54,201 bases of DNA from Halopolyspora algeriensis (GCF_003337235.1 NZ_QPJC01000018.1:1-54201), one strand, 5' to 3'. Shown: positions 21,380 to 29,505, numbered from the stretch's first letter. Notes: a model not told the origin generated them from the sequence alone. Numbers and translations are program-made.

Positions 21380-21705
21380 GTGTGCTGCGACGGATCGCGA
21401 ACATCGCCATGCTGGTGCTGTTCTACTTCGGTGATCTCGTGCAGGCCAATCTCGAGCTGACGTGGGTGCTGATCACGCCCGGCACCGTCGAGCCCGCCGT
21501 GATCGCCGTCGAAGTGCACACCGACAGCCCGTGGTTGATCACGGCGTTCGCGAACCTCATCACCCTCTCACCCGGCACGACCACGTTGGAGGTGGCCGAC
21601 GACGGGTCCGAGATCTATGTCCACCTGCTCACCACACGTCCTCTCGGCACGATGCGTGCCGACCTGATGGCTCTCCAACACCGACTCCTGAAGGCTGCGA
21701 CATGA
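21376..21705 (+). CDS. mrpE: Na+/H+ antiporter subunit E
   Basis: This 109-aa subunit has one or two N-terminal membrane segments and the family motifs DLVQANLELTW (compare WDLLVSNLRVAW) and ANLITLSPGTTTLEVADDGSEIYVH. It lacks the longer N-terminal membrane part present in some MrpE proteins. The GTG start overlaps the mrpD stop (GTGA). Confidence 0.92.
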   Translation: MSVLRRIANIAMLVLFYFGDLVQANLELTWVLITPGTVEPAVIAVEVHTDSPWLITAFANLITLSPGTTTLEVADDGSEIYVHLLTTRPLGTMRADLMALQHRLLKAAT

Positions 21706-21977
21706 GTCCCATCGACCTGCCCCTCGGTATCCTCGCCGCTGCGTTCGCACTCACGCTGATGCGCATCGCGACGGGCCCGTCCCTGGCCGACCGGGTCACC
21801 GCCGCCGAACTCGCCTTCGTGGTCCTGCTCGCCGGGATCGGCCTGCTCGCCGCGCGGCTCCACTCGACCCACGCGCTCACCGTGGCGGTCATCGCCGCGC
21901 TGTTGCAGTTCATCGCCACAGCGGCATTGGCCGCCTTGCTGCTCCGCGCCGAGCCCCGGGAGCACGAGCTGCCATGA
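21702..21977 (+). CDS. mrpF: Na+/H+ antiporter subunit F
   Basis: MrpF is a 91-aa protein of three membrane helices. The motif RIATGPSLADRVTAAELAFV is the family signature (RxxxGPSxxDRVVAxD), although the usual Asp in its last position is Glu here. Start and stop each overlap the neighbouring genes by 4 nt. Confidence 0.93.
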   Translation: MSPIDLPLGILAAAFALTLMRIATGPSLADRVTAAELAFVVLLAGIGLLAARLHSTHALTVAVIAALLQFIATAALAALLLRAEPREHELP

Positions 21978-22375
21978 CCTGGATCGGAACGGGAATCGCC
22001 ACCCTCGGCGCGCTCCTGTGCCTGGTCGCCGCCATCGGGCTGCTGCGATTGCACGATGCCCTCTCCCGCCTCGCGGTGACCACCAAGGCCAGTACTCTCG
22101 GCCTGCTGTTCTCCATGATCGGAGTGGCCGTGCTCTTCCCCGAGATCGACGCCGTGGTGAAAGCCGCGGCCACCCTCGCCTTCCTGATGCTGGTGACGCC
22201 CATATCCGGGCACCTCATCGGTCGGGCGGCCTATCGCGCGGGCCTCACCGGTACGCTCCGCGTCGACGAGCTCGCCGAAGCCGAGGCGCGTGCCCACCAC
22301 GGTGGTGATGGAGGCACCGGTACCGCCCTGCGGTACGGCTCGGAGGATGACGTCACGGACGACATGGAGGACTGA
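21974..22375 (+). CDS. mrpG: Na+/H+ antiporter subunit G
   Basis: MrpG, 133 aa, has three membrane helices and the family motif RLHDALSRLAVTTKASTLGLLFSMIG, then KAAATLAFLMLVTPISGHLIGRAAYRAG. It is the last gene of the operon. A polar 30-residue tail follows the membrane part. Confidence 0.93.
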   Translation: MTWIGTGIATLGALLCLVAAIGLLRLHDALSRLAVTTKASTLGLLFSMIGVAVLFPEIDAVVKAAATLAFLMLVTPISGHLIGRAAYRAGLTGTLRVDELAEAEARAHHGGDGGTGTALRYGSEDDVTDDMED

Positions 22376-22387
22376 TCCCGTTGACGT

Positions 22388-22418
22388 GGCCGCAAGCGGC
22401 CGAAAGGCCGAAAAGGCC
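22388..22418 (+). terminator. Clustered short hairpins after mrpG
   Basis: GGCCG-CAAG-CGGCC is followed by two overlapping GGCC-GAAA(A)-GGCC units, including a GNRA-type GAAA tetraloop. The cluster lies 13 bases after the mrpG stop and between convergent genes. There is no T-run, so it is a weak terminator candidate. Confidence 0.4.
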
Positions 22419-22477
22419 ATCGCTGCGCGTGGCTGGTTGCTGCGGGGCAGGGCGTCCGTGACGCGGAACGAGAGGGG

Positions 22478-22996
22478 TCAGTGCGTCTCCGCGTGCGCGG
22501 TTTCCAGGGTGTCTCGGACGCGGGTCAGGGAGTCTTGTAGCTCGGTGAGTTGCCGGTGGGTGAGCCGGCTGGTGGTGTGACGTTCGAGCTCGCGCCATGC
22601 TGCTCGTGCTGCGGACACCTGCTGTCGCCCGTGGGCGGTCAGTGAGACGGTCATGGCGCGACTGTCCGTTTCGGATGGCGACCGTTCGATGAGGTCGGCT
22701 CGCTCCATCGCCTGCAGTGTGGCGGTCACGGTCGACCGGTCTCGTCCGAGATAGGTCACAAGCGCTGGTTGCGGAGCGGGTTCGTGCTCGTCGAGGTAGA
22801 GGAGGACGAGCTCGTGCGGTGGGGTCAGGCCCGCGCCCCGTAGAAGCTCCGTGCCCAGTCGGGCGTGGGCGCGTACCACCTGCAGGAGCACAGACCCGAC
22901 AGGGGCGACATCGATCTCTACCCGCGTTTCCTGCGTGTAGGCCGTGCGCTGCTTACGGCGGCCGGGGGTTGCTGACTGTGGTTCTGCGCAGCTCAT
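22478..22996 (-). CDS. MarR-family [15 protein letters not shown] regulator
   Basis: The 172-aa protein is a MarR winged-helix regulator. The recognition region is VTYLGRDRSTVTATLQAMERADLIER and the wing is SPSETDSRAMTVSLTAHG; flanking helices form the dimer interface. MarR proteins of this kind repress redox or export genes and release DNA on ligand or oxidant binding. The ATG at 22996 sits 7 nt after TACTTT, so the mRNA is probably leaderless. It is divergent from the broken MFS exporter and the quinone oxidoreductase. Palindromes between them are likely its operators. Confidence 0.9.
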   Translation of the reverse strand: MSCAEPQSATPGRRKQRTAYTQETRVEIDVAPVGSVLLQVVRAHARLGTELLRGAGLTPPHELVLLYLDEHEPAPQPALVTYLGRDRSTVTATLQAMERADLIERSPSETDSRAMTVSLTAHGRQQVSAARAAWRELERHTTSRLTHRQLTELQDSLTRVRDTLETAHAETH

Positions 22997-23003
22997 GACA
23001 CGA

Positions 23004-23031
23004 AAAGTACCAGGGATTGCGGGCATGCCAA
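23004..23031 (-). promoter_or_regulatory. marR promoter
   Basis: On the minus strand TTGGCA (23026-23031) and TACTTT (23004-23009) are separated by 16 nt, and the ATG follows 7 nt after the -10 box. The -35 box is part of the TTGGCATGCC operator-like half site, so bound regulator would block its own promoter. Confidence 0.6.
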
Positions 23032-23061
23032 CGGCCTTGGTAGTTTGTTGGCACGCCAACA
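23021..23061. promoter_or_regulatory. Two operator-like sites between marR and the exporter/oxidoreductase genes
   Basis: TGTTGGCACGCCAACA at 23046-23061 is a perfect 7-bp inverted repeat with a 2-nt spacer. A related site, GGCATGCCAAC, lies at 23022-23032 and shares the GCCAAC half. The two are about 24 bp apart, in the divergent promoter region, as expected for an autoregulated MarR protein. Confidence 0.6.
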
Positions 23062-23071
23062 GAAACGGGAG

Positions 23072-23384
23072 GTGCGTCGAATCGCGACGTGGTCGTGCTC
23101 GGTTCTGGTGATCGGTGCGATAGGGGCGCTGTTGGATACCACGATCGTGGCGATCGCGGAGGCCTCTCGGGTGCGTTCTCGCGCTCGGTCGCGGTGACCC
23201 AGTGGGTGACCCGGCCTCTCTGCTGGCATGGGAGTCGTCATCCCGTCCGCAGCTTTCTCGGGCACTTTCGGCTCGGTCGTTGTCCTGACCGCCCTGGCCG
23301 TCACCGTGTCCAGGCTCCTGCCCGAAGGCCCGGCCGGCATACCCAGCCCGCCGACTCACCTCGATCTGCAGACGAAAGGAACCC
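23072..23384 (+). pseudogene. Broken DHA2-type MFS exporter
   Basis: Translation in shifting frames gives fragments of an EmrB/QacA-type MFS transporter. From 23072 there is GAIGALLDTTIVAIA, matching the helix-1 LDxTIV motif. In another frame from about 23158 there is SGAFSRSVAVTQWVT, matching loop 1. Back in the first frame from about 23216 there is GMGVVIPSAAFSGTFG, followed at once by the C-terminal end SVVVLTALAVTVSRLLPEG. Two frameshifts and the loss of about 400 residues make it non-functional. An intact copy would have been the marR-controlled exporter. Confidence 0.72.
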
Positions 23385-23387
23385 ACG

Positions 23388-24353
23388 ATGCGCATGGTCG
23401 TCGCTGATCGCCCTGGCAGTCCGGAGGTGTTGAAGCTGACGGAGACTCCTGACCCGCACCCCACACCCGGGCAGGTGCGCATCGCCGTCGAGTACGCGGC
23501 CGTCACGTTCATCGACACACAACTGCGTGCCGGTACCTCGGCAGCGCCGCCGCCTGGGTTCCCGGTCGTGCTCGGGAATGGAGTGGGCGGGAGAATCGAC
23601 GAGGTCGGAGACGACGTGGACCGGGACTGGCTCGGCACCGCAGTCGTGGCGGCGACCGGCGGAACGGGCGGATACGCCTCCGCAGTGGTCATCGAACCTA
23701 CCGCTCTGCATCGGGTGCCCACCAACCTGGCGCTGGCCGAGGCGACAGCCGTGCTGGCCGACGGGCGCACCGCCCTCGCCTTGATCCGGCGAGCCAGCAT
23801 CACCGCCGACGATATGGTGATCGTCACCGCTGCGGCAGGAGGCGTCGGCACCCTTCTCGTCCAACTCGCCTCAGCGGCAGGAGCCGGCGTCATCGCCCTT
23901 GCCGGCAGCGATGACAAACTGATCCACGCACGTGAACACGGCGCCCAGCAAGCCATCAACTACCGCCACCCCGACTGGGAGCGCCAACTCACCGGCGGTG
24001 CAGCCAACGGGGTCACCACCGTGTTCGACGGTGTCGGCGGCTCCACTTCCGCCACCCTGACGCAGCAGCTCCGCAGCGCCGGGCACTACCTGCAGTACGG
24101 AACCGCCAGCGGCGCACCCGGCAACGTGTCTTCGCATGATCTTGGCCGCCGCCACATCACGATGTCTTCGCTCGCCGATCTCATCGCCGGGCCCGAGGAC
24201 AACGCATCCCTGGTCGACACCGCGCTTGATCTCGCCGCGCAAGGCCGGCTACGTCCCGTGATCGGACAGACCTACCCGCTCGCCGCCGCCGCATCCGCCC
24301 ATACCGACATCGAAGCCCGCCACACGAACGGAAAGACCCTCCTGCTGCCATGA
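23388..24353 (+). CDS. NADPH:quinone oxidoreductase (MDR, zinc-free type)
   Basis: The 321-aa protein belongs to the medium-chain dehydrogenase/reductase family without catalytic zinc ligands. The N-terminal GroES-like part runs to about residue 115, followed by the nucleotide-binding fold with AAAGGVGTLLVQLASAAGAGVIA (about 148-170). Such enzymes reduce quinones or enones with NADPH. AAAGGA precedes the ATG at 23388; a second ATG at 23394 is possible. It appears to be the only intact structural gene of the marR-controlled cluster, between two pseudogenes. Its stop overlaps the ATG of the broken FMN reductase. Confidence 0.88.
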   Translation: MRMVVADRPGSPEVLKLTETPDPHPTPGQVRIAVEYAAVTFIDTQLRAGTSAAPPPGFPVVLGNGVGGRIDEVGDDVDRDWLGTAVVAATGGTGGYASAVVIEPTALHRVPTNLALAEATAVLADGRTALALIRRASITADDMVIVTAAAGGVGTLLVQLASAAGAGVIALAGSDDKLIHAREHGAQQAINYRHPDWERQLTGGAANGVTTVFDGVGGSTSATLTQQLRSAGHYLQYGTASGAPGNVSSHDLGRRHITMSSLADLIAGPEDNASLVDTALDLAAQGRLRPVIGQTYPLAAAASAHTDIEARHTNGKTLLLP

Positions 24354-24661
24354 CCGCACCACCGACGACCACCGCGCCCACCGTGTCGTCCCGGACGGAG
24401 TCCGCGCTGCGAATGCTCGTGCTCATCCTCAGCGAATCGTGATCGTGATCCCCCGAGTACAACCACAGCTACTCCGGCACGCTGAAGAATTTCATCGACC
24501 ACTTTCTCCCCGAGCGGTCCGGTCGACCGATCGCACTCGTCGGCTACGGCGGCGTAGCCGGGGGCCTGCGTTCCATCGAACACCTTGCTTTCTGCACCGG
24601 TACAACCATCACCGCCACCACACCAGCATCGGCGCCCCACCTGCCCACCGCATTCCTGACC
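24350..24661 (+). pseudogene. Broken NADPH-dependent FMN reductase
   Basis: Opening with ATG on the stop of the oxidoreductase gene, the frame reads 30 codons ending LRMLVLILSES and meets two stops (24440 and 24446). The same frame then continues with SPEYNHSYSGTLKNFIDHF and RPIALVGYGGVAGGLRSIEHL, the hallmark C-terminal half of NADPH-dependent FMN/quinone reductases (PEYNHSYPGALKNAID). The segment containing the first flavin-binding loop is missing, consistent with an internal deletion plus stops. The 4-nt overlap suggests an original operon with the quinone oxidoreductase. Confidence 0.78.
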
Positions 24662-24677
24662 TGACGGGACAGGACAG

Positions 24678-25877
24678 CTAGTCCTTGCCCGCGGCACTGC
24701 CCGCCGGGGGTTTGATGCGGATGACGCGGTCGTCACTGGAGACCGCCTCACCCCCGTCCCTGTTCGCCGTGCCCAGCCAGAGCAGCCCCTTCGAACCGAG
24801 TGCTGCCGCGGAGAACCTGCCGTAGGTGTCGACCATGACCTTCTGCGGTTCTCCGGTGAAGCCTCCTTGCGGGGCGGGGTGCATGGTGTACAGCGCCGAG
24901 GCATCGGTCAAGGTCACCACCACCAGCCCCGGGGTCGCCACACAATCGGAGGCACCCGGCCGGTTCCGCCAGGTCCAGGCGGGAGTGCCGAGAGGTTCGC
25001 CCAGCTGCACCCGATGCAGGGTCTGTGGATCGCTGCCGCGGTCGGTCACCCAATGTGCCGCTCCGCCGCCGGCGACACACAAGCCGCCGGGGTCGGTCAG
25101 ACCGGAGGAGACGATCGGAGACCCGGGGTCGGGATTACCCGCGGCGGGTTCGCCGAATGCGTTGATACGAAGCACCTTGCCCGCCAGGGAGGTGGCATCG
25201 GCTGCCTCTTCCGATGAGCCTGCGTTGCCCGTGGCGACGAGCAGTGCTCCCCGGTCGTCGGCGGTGATCGCTCCGGAATTGCCGCGCGGTCCGCGGGGAA
25301 TGCCGGTCAGGATCGGTTCCGGGGGGTCTTCCGGAGCGACTCGCACAACCCGGTTGTCGGTCGACGTGCTGAGGTAGGCATAGATCAGCTGGTCCTCGGC
25401 GTAGCTCGGCGACAGCGCGAGTCCGGTCAGGCCTCCACCGCCTGCGGGATCCACGGGGATGCGTGCGATCTCCACCGGTTGCTGCCCTTCCTGCACGCGC
25501 AGGATCCTGCCGGTCGTGCGCTCGCCGACCAGCGCGCCCGTCCCTTGGGGCAGCGCCACGAGAGCACCGACCGGCTCCAGGCAGGTGGCGACGACAGCGG
25601 GGTCGGGATCCTTGCAGCCCTGTGGAGGTGGCGGCGGTTCTCCCGGCGCCTGCGAGCGTGGAGGTGGAGGAGGAGAATCCTGCCCCTCGATGTGGGGTTG
25701 TGGGCCCGCCTGCGGTTCCAGCGAGGGCTGTGCATGCCAGTCCCGCGGACGGCCGTCGGGAAACTGGGCACACCCGGTCACGAAAATGCCGGTGGCCAGC
25801 ACTACGCTCAGCAGTCTCCGGGTCCGGTGTCGGGCAGCACCGTGCGGAGACCGGTGGTGGAATAGCGAAGCTGCCAC
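24678..25877 (-). CDS. lppZ: LppZ-like lipoprotein with sugar-dehydrogenase (sorbosone/PQQ) beta-propeller
   Basis: A signal peptide ends in the lipobox VTGC, so the protein is anchored outside the membrane. A Pro/Gln-rich linker (PPPPPRSQAPGEPPPPP) follows, then a beta-propeller of the glucose/sorbosone dehydrogenase type with LTGLALSPSYAEDQLIYAYLST, GNSGAI, LAGKVLRIN and a final DDRVIRIKPP. M. tuberculosis LppZ (Rv3006) has the same build and the same neighbours (DoxX, PH-domain protein, ilvB). The substrate is unknown. The GTG at 25877 lies 8 nt after TAGAGT, giving 399 aa; earlier starts (25910, 26009) would lengthen the region before the signal. Confidence 0.85.
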   Translation of the reverse strand: MAASLFHHRSPHGAARHRTRRLLSVVLATGIFVTGCAQFPDGRPRDWHAQPSLEPQAGPQPHIEGQDSPPPPPRSQAPGEPPPPPQGCKDPDPAVVATCLEPVGALVALPQGTGALVGERTTGRILRVQEGQQPVEIARIPVDPAGGGGLTGLALSPSYAEDQLIYAYLSTSTDNRVVRVAPEDPPEPILTGIPRGPRGNSGAITADDRGALLVATGNAGSSEEAADATSLAGKVLRINAFGEPAAGNPDPGSPIVSSGLTDPGGLCVAGGGAAHWVTDRGSDPQTLHRVQLGEPLGTPAWTWRNRPGASDCVATPGLVVVTLTDASALYTMHPAPQGGFTGEPQKVMVDTYGRFSAAALGSKGLLWLGTANRDGGEAVSSDDRVIRIKPPAGSAAGKD

Positions 25878-25996
25878 GGGGACCGACTCTATCTGCGCGC
25901 GCGTGAACACGGGGTGAGCCCGCGACGCCGAACGCCGGTCCGTACGAAGTGGCCGGTTTTCGGCGGTGGCTCCTCGCCCCGGCATCGGCGATGCCC

Positions 25997-26002
25997 TAAC
26001 CT
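25997..26002 (+). promoter_or_regulatory. -10 box of the DoxX gene
   Basis: TAACCT lies 8 nt before the GTG at 26011, and no Shine-Dalgarno precedes that GTG. The arrangement favours a leaderless mRNA and this start. Confidence 0.45.
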
Positions 26003-26010
26003 CTGCCACT

Positions 26011-26772
26011 GTGAGTAGCCACGACGATCGCCCCCGTGGCGAGGGCGACTATCCAGAGGACCATGACCACAGCAACGCGCCGGCCGCGGAGGAAGGCGTG
26101 CACTCCACGACGCAGCCCGTCGCAGCCGTGGCCTCGCAGGACCGGGCGGCCGGAGACCACCGCGATCTCGATGTCGCGACTTTCGACGACGAGGCCTACA
26201 GCGACCCGGAGATGGCGTGGGGCTATGACGTCGATCAGTACGACGAGCCGTTTCCGGGGCGCGAGCCATTGCGCTGGAATGCCGGAGCCGACCTGGGGCT
26301 GCTGATCCTGCGTGTGACTCTGGGTGGGGTCTTCATGGCGCACGGGGCGCAGAAGCTGTTCGGTCTGCTGGGGGGGCCGGGGCCCGGTGGGTTCGCGCGC
26401 ATGCTGCAGCAGATGGGTTTTCGCCGGAACGAAACACTGGCATTGGTGACGGGCGCGACCGAGCTCGGGGGTGGTGCCCTGCTGGTGCTCGGCTTGTTCA
26501 CCCCGCTGGCCGCGGCCGGACTCGTGGGAGTCATGGTCAACGCCCTTGCCGTGAAGTACGGTTCCGGCTTCTTCGCCTCCTCCGGAGGGGTGGAATACGA
26601 GCTCGTCCTGGCAGGGCTGGCACTCGGGTTGCTGTTCACCGGGCCCGGCCGGGCGGCGCTGGACAACGGGCGGTCCTGGTTTCGCCGTCCGCTGGTCGCG
26701 GGGTTCCTCGGTCTGGCGGTGGCAGCCGCGGCTTCGGCGACGGTGTTCCTCCTGTTCCACGGGAGGCCCTGA
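26011..26772 (+). CDS. DoxX-family membrane protein
   Basis: The 253-aa protein has an acidic N-terminal region of about 85 residues followed by a four-helix DoxX domain. The DoxX motif is RVTLGGVFMAHGAQKLFGLLGGPGPGGFARMLQQMGF, then TGATELGGGALLVLGLFTPLAAAGL. A further membrane helix ends the protein. In mycobacteria DoxX works with SodA and SseA in handling oxidative and thiol stress; no such partner is nearby here. Its position beside the LppZ-like gene is conserved with Rv3005c. The divergent LppZ-like gene starts 133 bases away. Confidence 0.87.
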   Translation: MSSHDDRPRGEGDYPEDHDHSNAPAAEEGVHSTTQPVAAVASQDRAAGDHRDLDVATFDDEAYSDPEMAWGYDVDQYDEPFPGREPLRWNAGADLGLLILRVTLGGVFMAHGAQKLFGLLGGPGPGGFARMLQQMGFRRNETLALVTGATELGGGALLVLGLFTPLAAAGLVGVMVNALAVKYGSGFFASSGGVEYELVLAGLALGLLFTGPGRAALDNGRSWFRRPLVAGFLGLAVAAAASATVFLLFHGRP

Positions 26773-26837
26773 TCCGGTGGGAATGACCGGCCCGCCTGTG
26801 CCGGGGCGTCCGTCACCCGAGACGGGTGTCCCGGCGC

Positions 26838-27359
26838 TCAGTCGGGTGTTTTCGCCGGTTCGTGCTCGGGCTCGGCCGTGGGGTCGGAGATCCGGTCATC
26901 GCTCATCGCGGCAAGGCGGGGCAGGTCGCGGACGCGGACGGCGGGCAACCGGATCTCCCGTCCGGAATGCAGGACCGCGCGGACCCAGCGCCGCTCGTTG
27001 ATCCGCAGTGAGCGCAGCTCGTCCCATCCGATGCGGAACGTGCGCACGGCGGTGCGTGCCACGAGTCCGCCGGTATCGACGGTGGTCCGTACGCGCAGCA
27101 CCCAGACGAGCAGTCCCAGCGGCAGGATGTACAGCCACAGCAGCCACGGGGCCGCAGCCGCGGCGGGGGAGACGCACACCGCCACCGTGAGGACACCGAT
27201 GATCGACAGTCGCGTGATGCGGAAGGTCAGCCGAGCGGGCAGGGCCGCCGGTTGCCGGTTCTCCTCGGCCTCGCCCTGCTCGTCGTGAACAGCCGTGCTA
27301 CCGAGACGGCTGTCCGTGTCGGCGTCGTGGTGGCCGGAATCCGCTGAAGACTCGTTCAC
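26838..27359 (-). CDS. Membrane protein with bacterial PH domain (Cfp6/Rv3004-like)
   Basis: The 173-aa protein has two adjacent hydrophobic segments (about 50-85: LSIIGVLTVAVCV and PWLLWLYILPLGLLVWVL) followed by a small PH-like domain containing TVDTGGLVARTAVRTFRIGWDELRSLRINERRWVRAVLHSGREIRLPAVRVRDLPRLA. Its location between doxX and ilvB matches Rv3004 (Cfp6). Function is unknown. The start is GTG at 27359, placed at the border of the ilvB promoter region; no spaced RBS is seen. N- and C-terminal tails are acidic and probably disordered. Confidence 0.82.
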   Translation of the reverse strand: MNESSADSGHHDADTDSRLGSTAVHDEQGEAEENRQPAALPARLTFRITRLSIIGVLTVAVCVSPAAAAAPWLLWLYILPLGLLVWVLRVRTTVDTGGLVARTAVRTFRIGWDELRSLRINERRWVRAVLHSGREIRLPAVRVRDLPRLAAMSDDRISDPTAEPEHEPAKTPD

Positions 27360-27484
27360 TCCCCCATGCTCTCACCGGGGTGGATGGTGAGCACGCGCAT
27401 ACCCGCACGGGCACGTCCGATCCGCCGGGTCCTTCTCCTGCCGCACCGGAAGTGTCCAGAATGCGGGAAGACCTTCCCGTAAGT

Positions 27485-27514
27485 TTGACGCCACGGGCTC
27501 TGCGCCGCTATGGT
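27485..27514 (+). promoter_or_regulatory. ilvBNC promoter
   Basis: TTGACG (27485-27490) and TATGGT (27509-27514) are separated by 18 nt. The predicted [13 protein letters not shown] start is about 27521, directly at the ATG of the leader peptide, so the leader ORF would be translated from a leaderless end. Confidence 0.8.
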
Positions 27515-27521
27515 TCGTGCC

Positions 27522-27572
27522 ATGCTGCGCATCAACGACATTCTCGTACTTCCCTGGCGCGTCGACGCCTAG
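27522..27572 (+). CDS. ilvB attenuator leader peptide
   Basis: This 16-codon ORF encodes [16 protein letters not shown]. Codons 7-10 are Ile-Leu-Val-Leu, and Ile4 and Val14 add to the branched-chain content. ATT, GTA and CTT, used at codons 7, 9 and 10, are rare in this GC-rich genome, which would sharpen ribosome stalling when Ile/Leu/Val-tRNAs are uncharged. The ATG is at the predicted [13 protein letters not shown] start. The stop lies in the loop of the following hairpin. Comparable leaders precede ilvBNC in Corynebacterium and ilvB in Streptomyces. Confidence 0.85.
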   Translation: MLRINDILVLPWRVDA

Positions 27573-27596
27573 GAAGTTCGCAACGTCGACGCGCCA
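27555..27596 (+). promoter_or_regulatory. ilvB attenuator, first hairpin (leader-overlapping)
   Basis: TGGCGCGTCGAC (27555-27566) and its exact complement (27585-27596) form a 12-bp stem. The 5' arm covers leader codons Trp12 to Asp15, and the leader stop codon is in the 18-nt loop. A ribosome stalled on the upstream Ile-Leu-Val-Leu codons would cover the 5' arm and prevent the stem. Confidence 0.8.
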
Positions 27597-27634
27597 ACCC
27601 TCGTACGGCCCAGTGTGGCCGGCGGGGGTTTTTT
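27596..27634 (+). terminator. ilvB attenuator terminator
   Basis: AACCCTCGTACGGCC (27596-27610) pairs, with a small bulge, with GGCCGGCGGGGGTT (27617-27630) around a 6-nt loop; a run of six T ends at 27634. It abuts the leader-overlapping hairpin and precedes the ilvB start by 38 nt. Confidence 0.85.
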
Positions 27635-27672
27635 CGTGCCCGGCCTACATCATCGACCGTGAGGCAAACCCG

Positions 27673-29505
27673 ATGACCAGCGCCAATACCAGGCAGAACC
27701 CGGTTCCGGCCCCGCCGCCGGGACACACTCCCAAGCCGGCACCGCCCAGCGGCGCCCCGGTGAGAGCGACCGGTGCGCAGGCGCTGGTGCGCTCGCTGGA
27801 GTCCGCGGGCTGTGAGGTCGTGTTCGGTATTCCCGGTGGCACGATCCTCCCTTCCTACGACCCCCTGCTGGATTCGACGAAGGTGCGCCACGTCCTGGTG
27901 CGCCACGAGCAGGGCGCCGGCCACGCCGCCACCGGTTACGCGCAGGTCACCGGAAAGCCCGGTGTGTGCATGGCCACATCGGGGCCCGGTGCGACGAATC
28001 TGGTCACCGCGCTGGCCGACGCGCAGATGGACTCCGTCCCGGTGGTGGCCATCACCGGTCAGACCGCGCGCGGCATGATCGGTACGGATGCCTTCCAGGA
28101 AGCCGATATCTGTGGCATCACCCTGCCGGTGACCAAGCACAACTTCCTGGTGACCGATCCCGCGGAGATCCCCCGCATCATCGCCGAGGCCTTCTACATC
28201 GCCTCCAGCGGCCGGCCGGGGCCCGTGCTGGTGGACATCCCGAAAGACGTGCAGCAGGCGATGACCTCGTTCTCCTGGCCACCGGAGACGCGACTGCCCG
28301 GCTACCGGCCGACCAGCAAGCCCCACGGCAAGCAGGTCCGGGAGGCCGCCAAGCTCATCACCTCCGCCCAGCGCCCGGTGCTCTACGCCGGTGGTGGTGT
28401 GCTCAAGGCGGAAGCCTCCGAAGAACTGAGGCAGTTGGCCGAGAGCACCGGTATCCCGGTGGTGACGACGCTGATGGCGCGCGGTGCTTTTCCGGACTCG
28501 CATTCGCTGCACCTCGGAATGCCCGGGATGCACGGCGCGGTCGCGGCCGTCGCGGCGATGCAGCGTTCCGATCTGCTGATCGCGCTGGGCACCCGCTTCG
28601 ACGACCGAGTCACCGGTCAGCTGTCGAGTTTCGCTCCTGATGCCAAGGTCGTGCACGCCGATATCGATCCGGCGGAGATCTCCAAGAACCGCGTCGCCGA
28701 TGTGCCGATCGTCGGTGACTGCAAGGACGTGATCGCCGATCTGGTCGAGGCCGTCGAGAGCGCCGCCGAGGAGAGCGGCAAGGCCGATCTCGCTCCGTGG
28801 TGGAAGCAGCTCAGCAGCTGGCGCGAGACGTTCCCACTGGGTTACGACTGGCCCGAGGACGGCACTCTCTCACCGGAGTACGTCACCGAGCGACTGGGCA
28901 AGCTGGCCGGGCCGGAGGCGACCTATGTCGCGGGTGTCGGTCAGCACCAGATGTGGGCGGCACAGTTCATCGGCTACGAGCGGCCCCGCAGCTGGATCAA
29001 CTCCGGCGGGTTGGGCACGATGGGGTACGCGGTGCCCGCCGCGATGGGGGCCAAGGCCGGGGAACCGGACCGCCAGGTCTGGGCCATCGACGGTGACGGC
29101 TGTTTCCAGATGACCAATCAGGAGCTGGCCACCTGTGCCGTCGAGGGCATCCCCATCAAGGTCGCCATCATCAACAACGGGAACCTGGGTATGGTTCGTC
29201 AGTGGCAGAACCTGTTTTATGCCGAGCGCTATTCACAGAGTGACCTCGGCACCCACAAGCACCGCATCCCCGACTTCGCGATGCTGGCCGAGTCGCTCGG
29301 CTGTGTGGGCCTGCGGTGCGAGTCCGGTGAGGACGTCGACAGCGTCATCCGGCAGGCAATGGAGATCGACGACCGACCGGTCGTCATCGACTTCGTGGTG
29401 GGTAAGGACGCCCAGGTGTGGCCGATGGTGGCCGCGGGCACCGGCAATGACGAGATCATGGCGGCACGCGGGATCCGCCCGCTGTTCGACGACGAGGAGA
29501 AGTGA
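27673..29505 (+). CDS. ilvB: Acetolactate synthase, large (catalytic) subunit
   Basis: IlvB is the ThDP-dependent subunit of acetohydroxyacid synthase, condensing pyruvate with pyruvate or 2-ketobutyrate at the first common step of valine/leucine/isoleucine synthesis. The 610-aa protein has the catalytic Glu79 in [16 protein letters not shown], the FAD/ThDP domains and the ThDP-Mg motif [18 protein letters not shown] through NNGNLGMV. A Pro-rich 30-residue extension precedes the domain. The ATG at 27673 has GAGG 8 nt upstream and lies just after the attenuator. The stop overlaps the GTG of ilvN. Confidence 0.97.
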   Translation: MTSANTRQNPVPAPPPGHTPKPAPPSGAPVRATGAQALVRSLESAGCEVVFGIPGGTILPSYDPLLDSTKVRHVLVRHEQGAGHAATGYAQVTGKPGVCMATSGPGATNLVTALADAQMDSVPVVAITGQTARGMIGTDAFQEADICGITLPVTKHNFLVTDPAEIPRIIAEAFYIASSGRPGPVLVDIPKDVQQAMTSFSWPPETRLPGYRPTSKPHGKQVREAAKLITSAQRPVLYAGGGVLKAEASEELRQLAESTGIPVVTTLMARGAFPDSHSLHLGMPGMHGAVAAVAAMQRSDLLIALGTRFDDRVTGQLSSFAPDAKVVHADIDPAEISKNRVADVPIVGDCKDVIADLVEAVESAAEESGKADLAPWWKQLSSWRETFPLGYDWPEDGTLSPEYVTERLGKLAGPEATYVAGVGQHQMWAAQFIGYERPRSWINSGGLGTMGYAVPAAMGAKAGEPDRQVWAIDGDGCFQMTNQELATCAVEGIPIKVAIINNGNLGMVRQWQNLFYAERYSQSDLGTHKHRIPDFAMLAESLGCVGLRCESGEDVDSVIRQAMEIDDRPVVIDFVVGKDAQVWPMVAAGTGNDEIMAARGIRPLFDDEEK

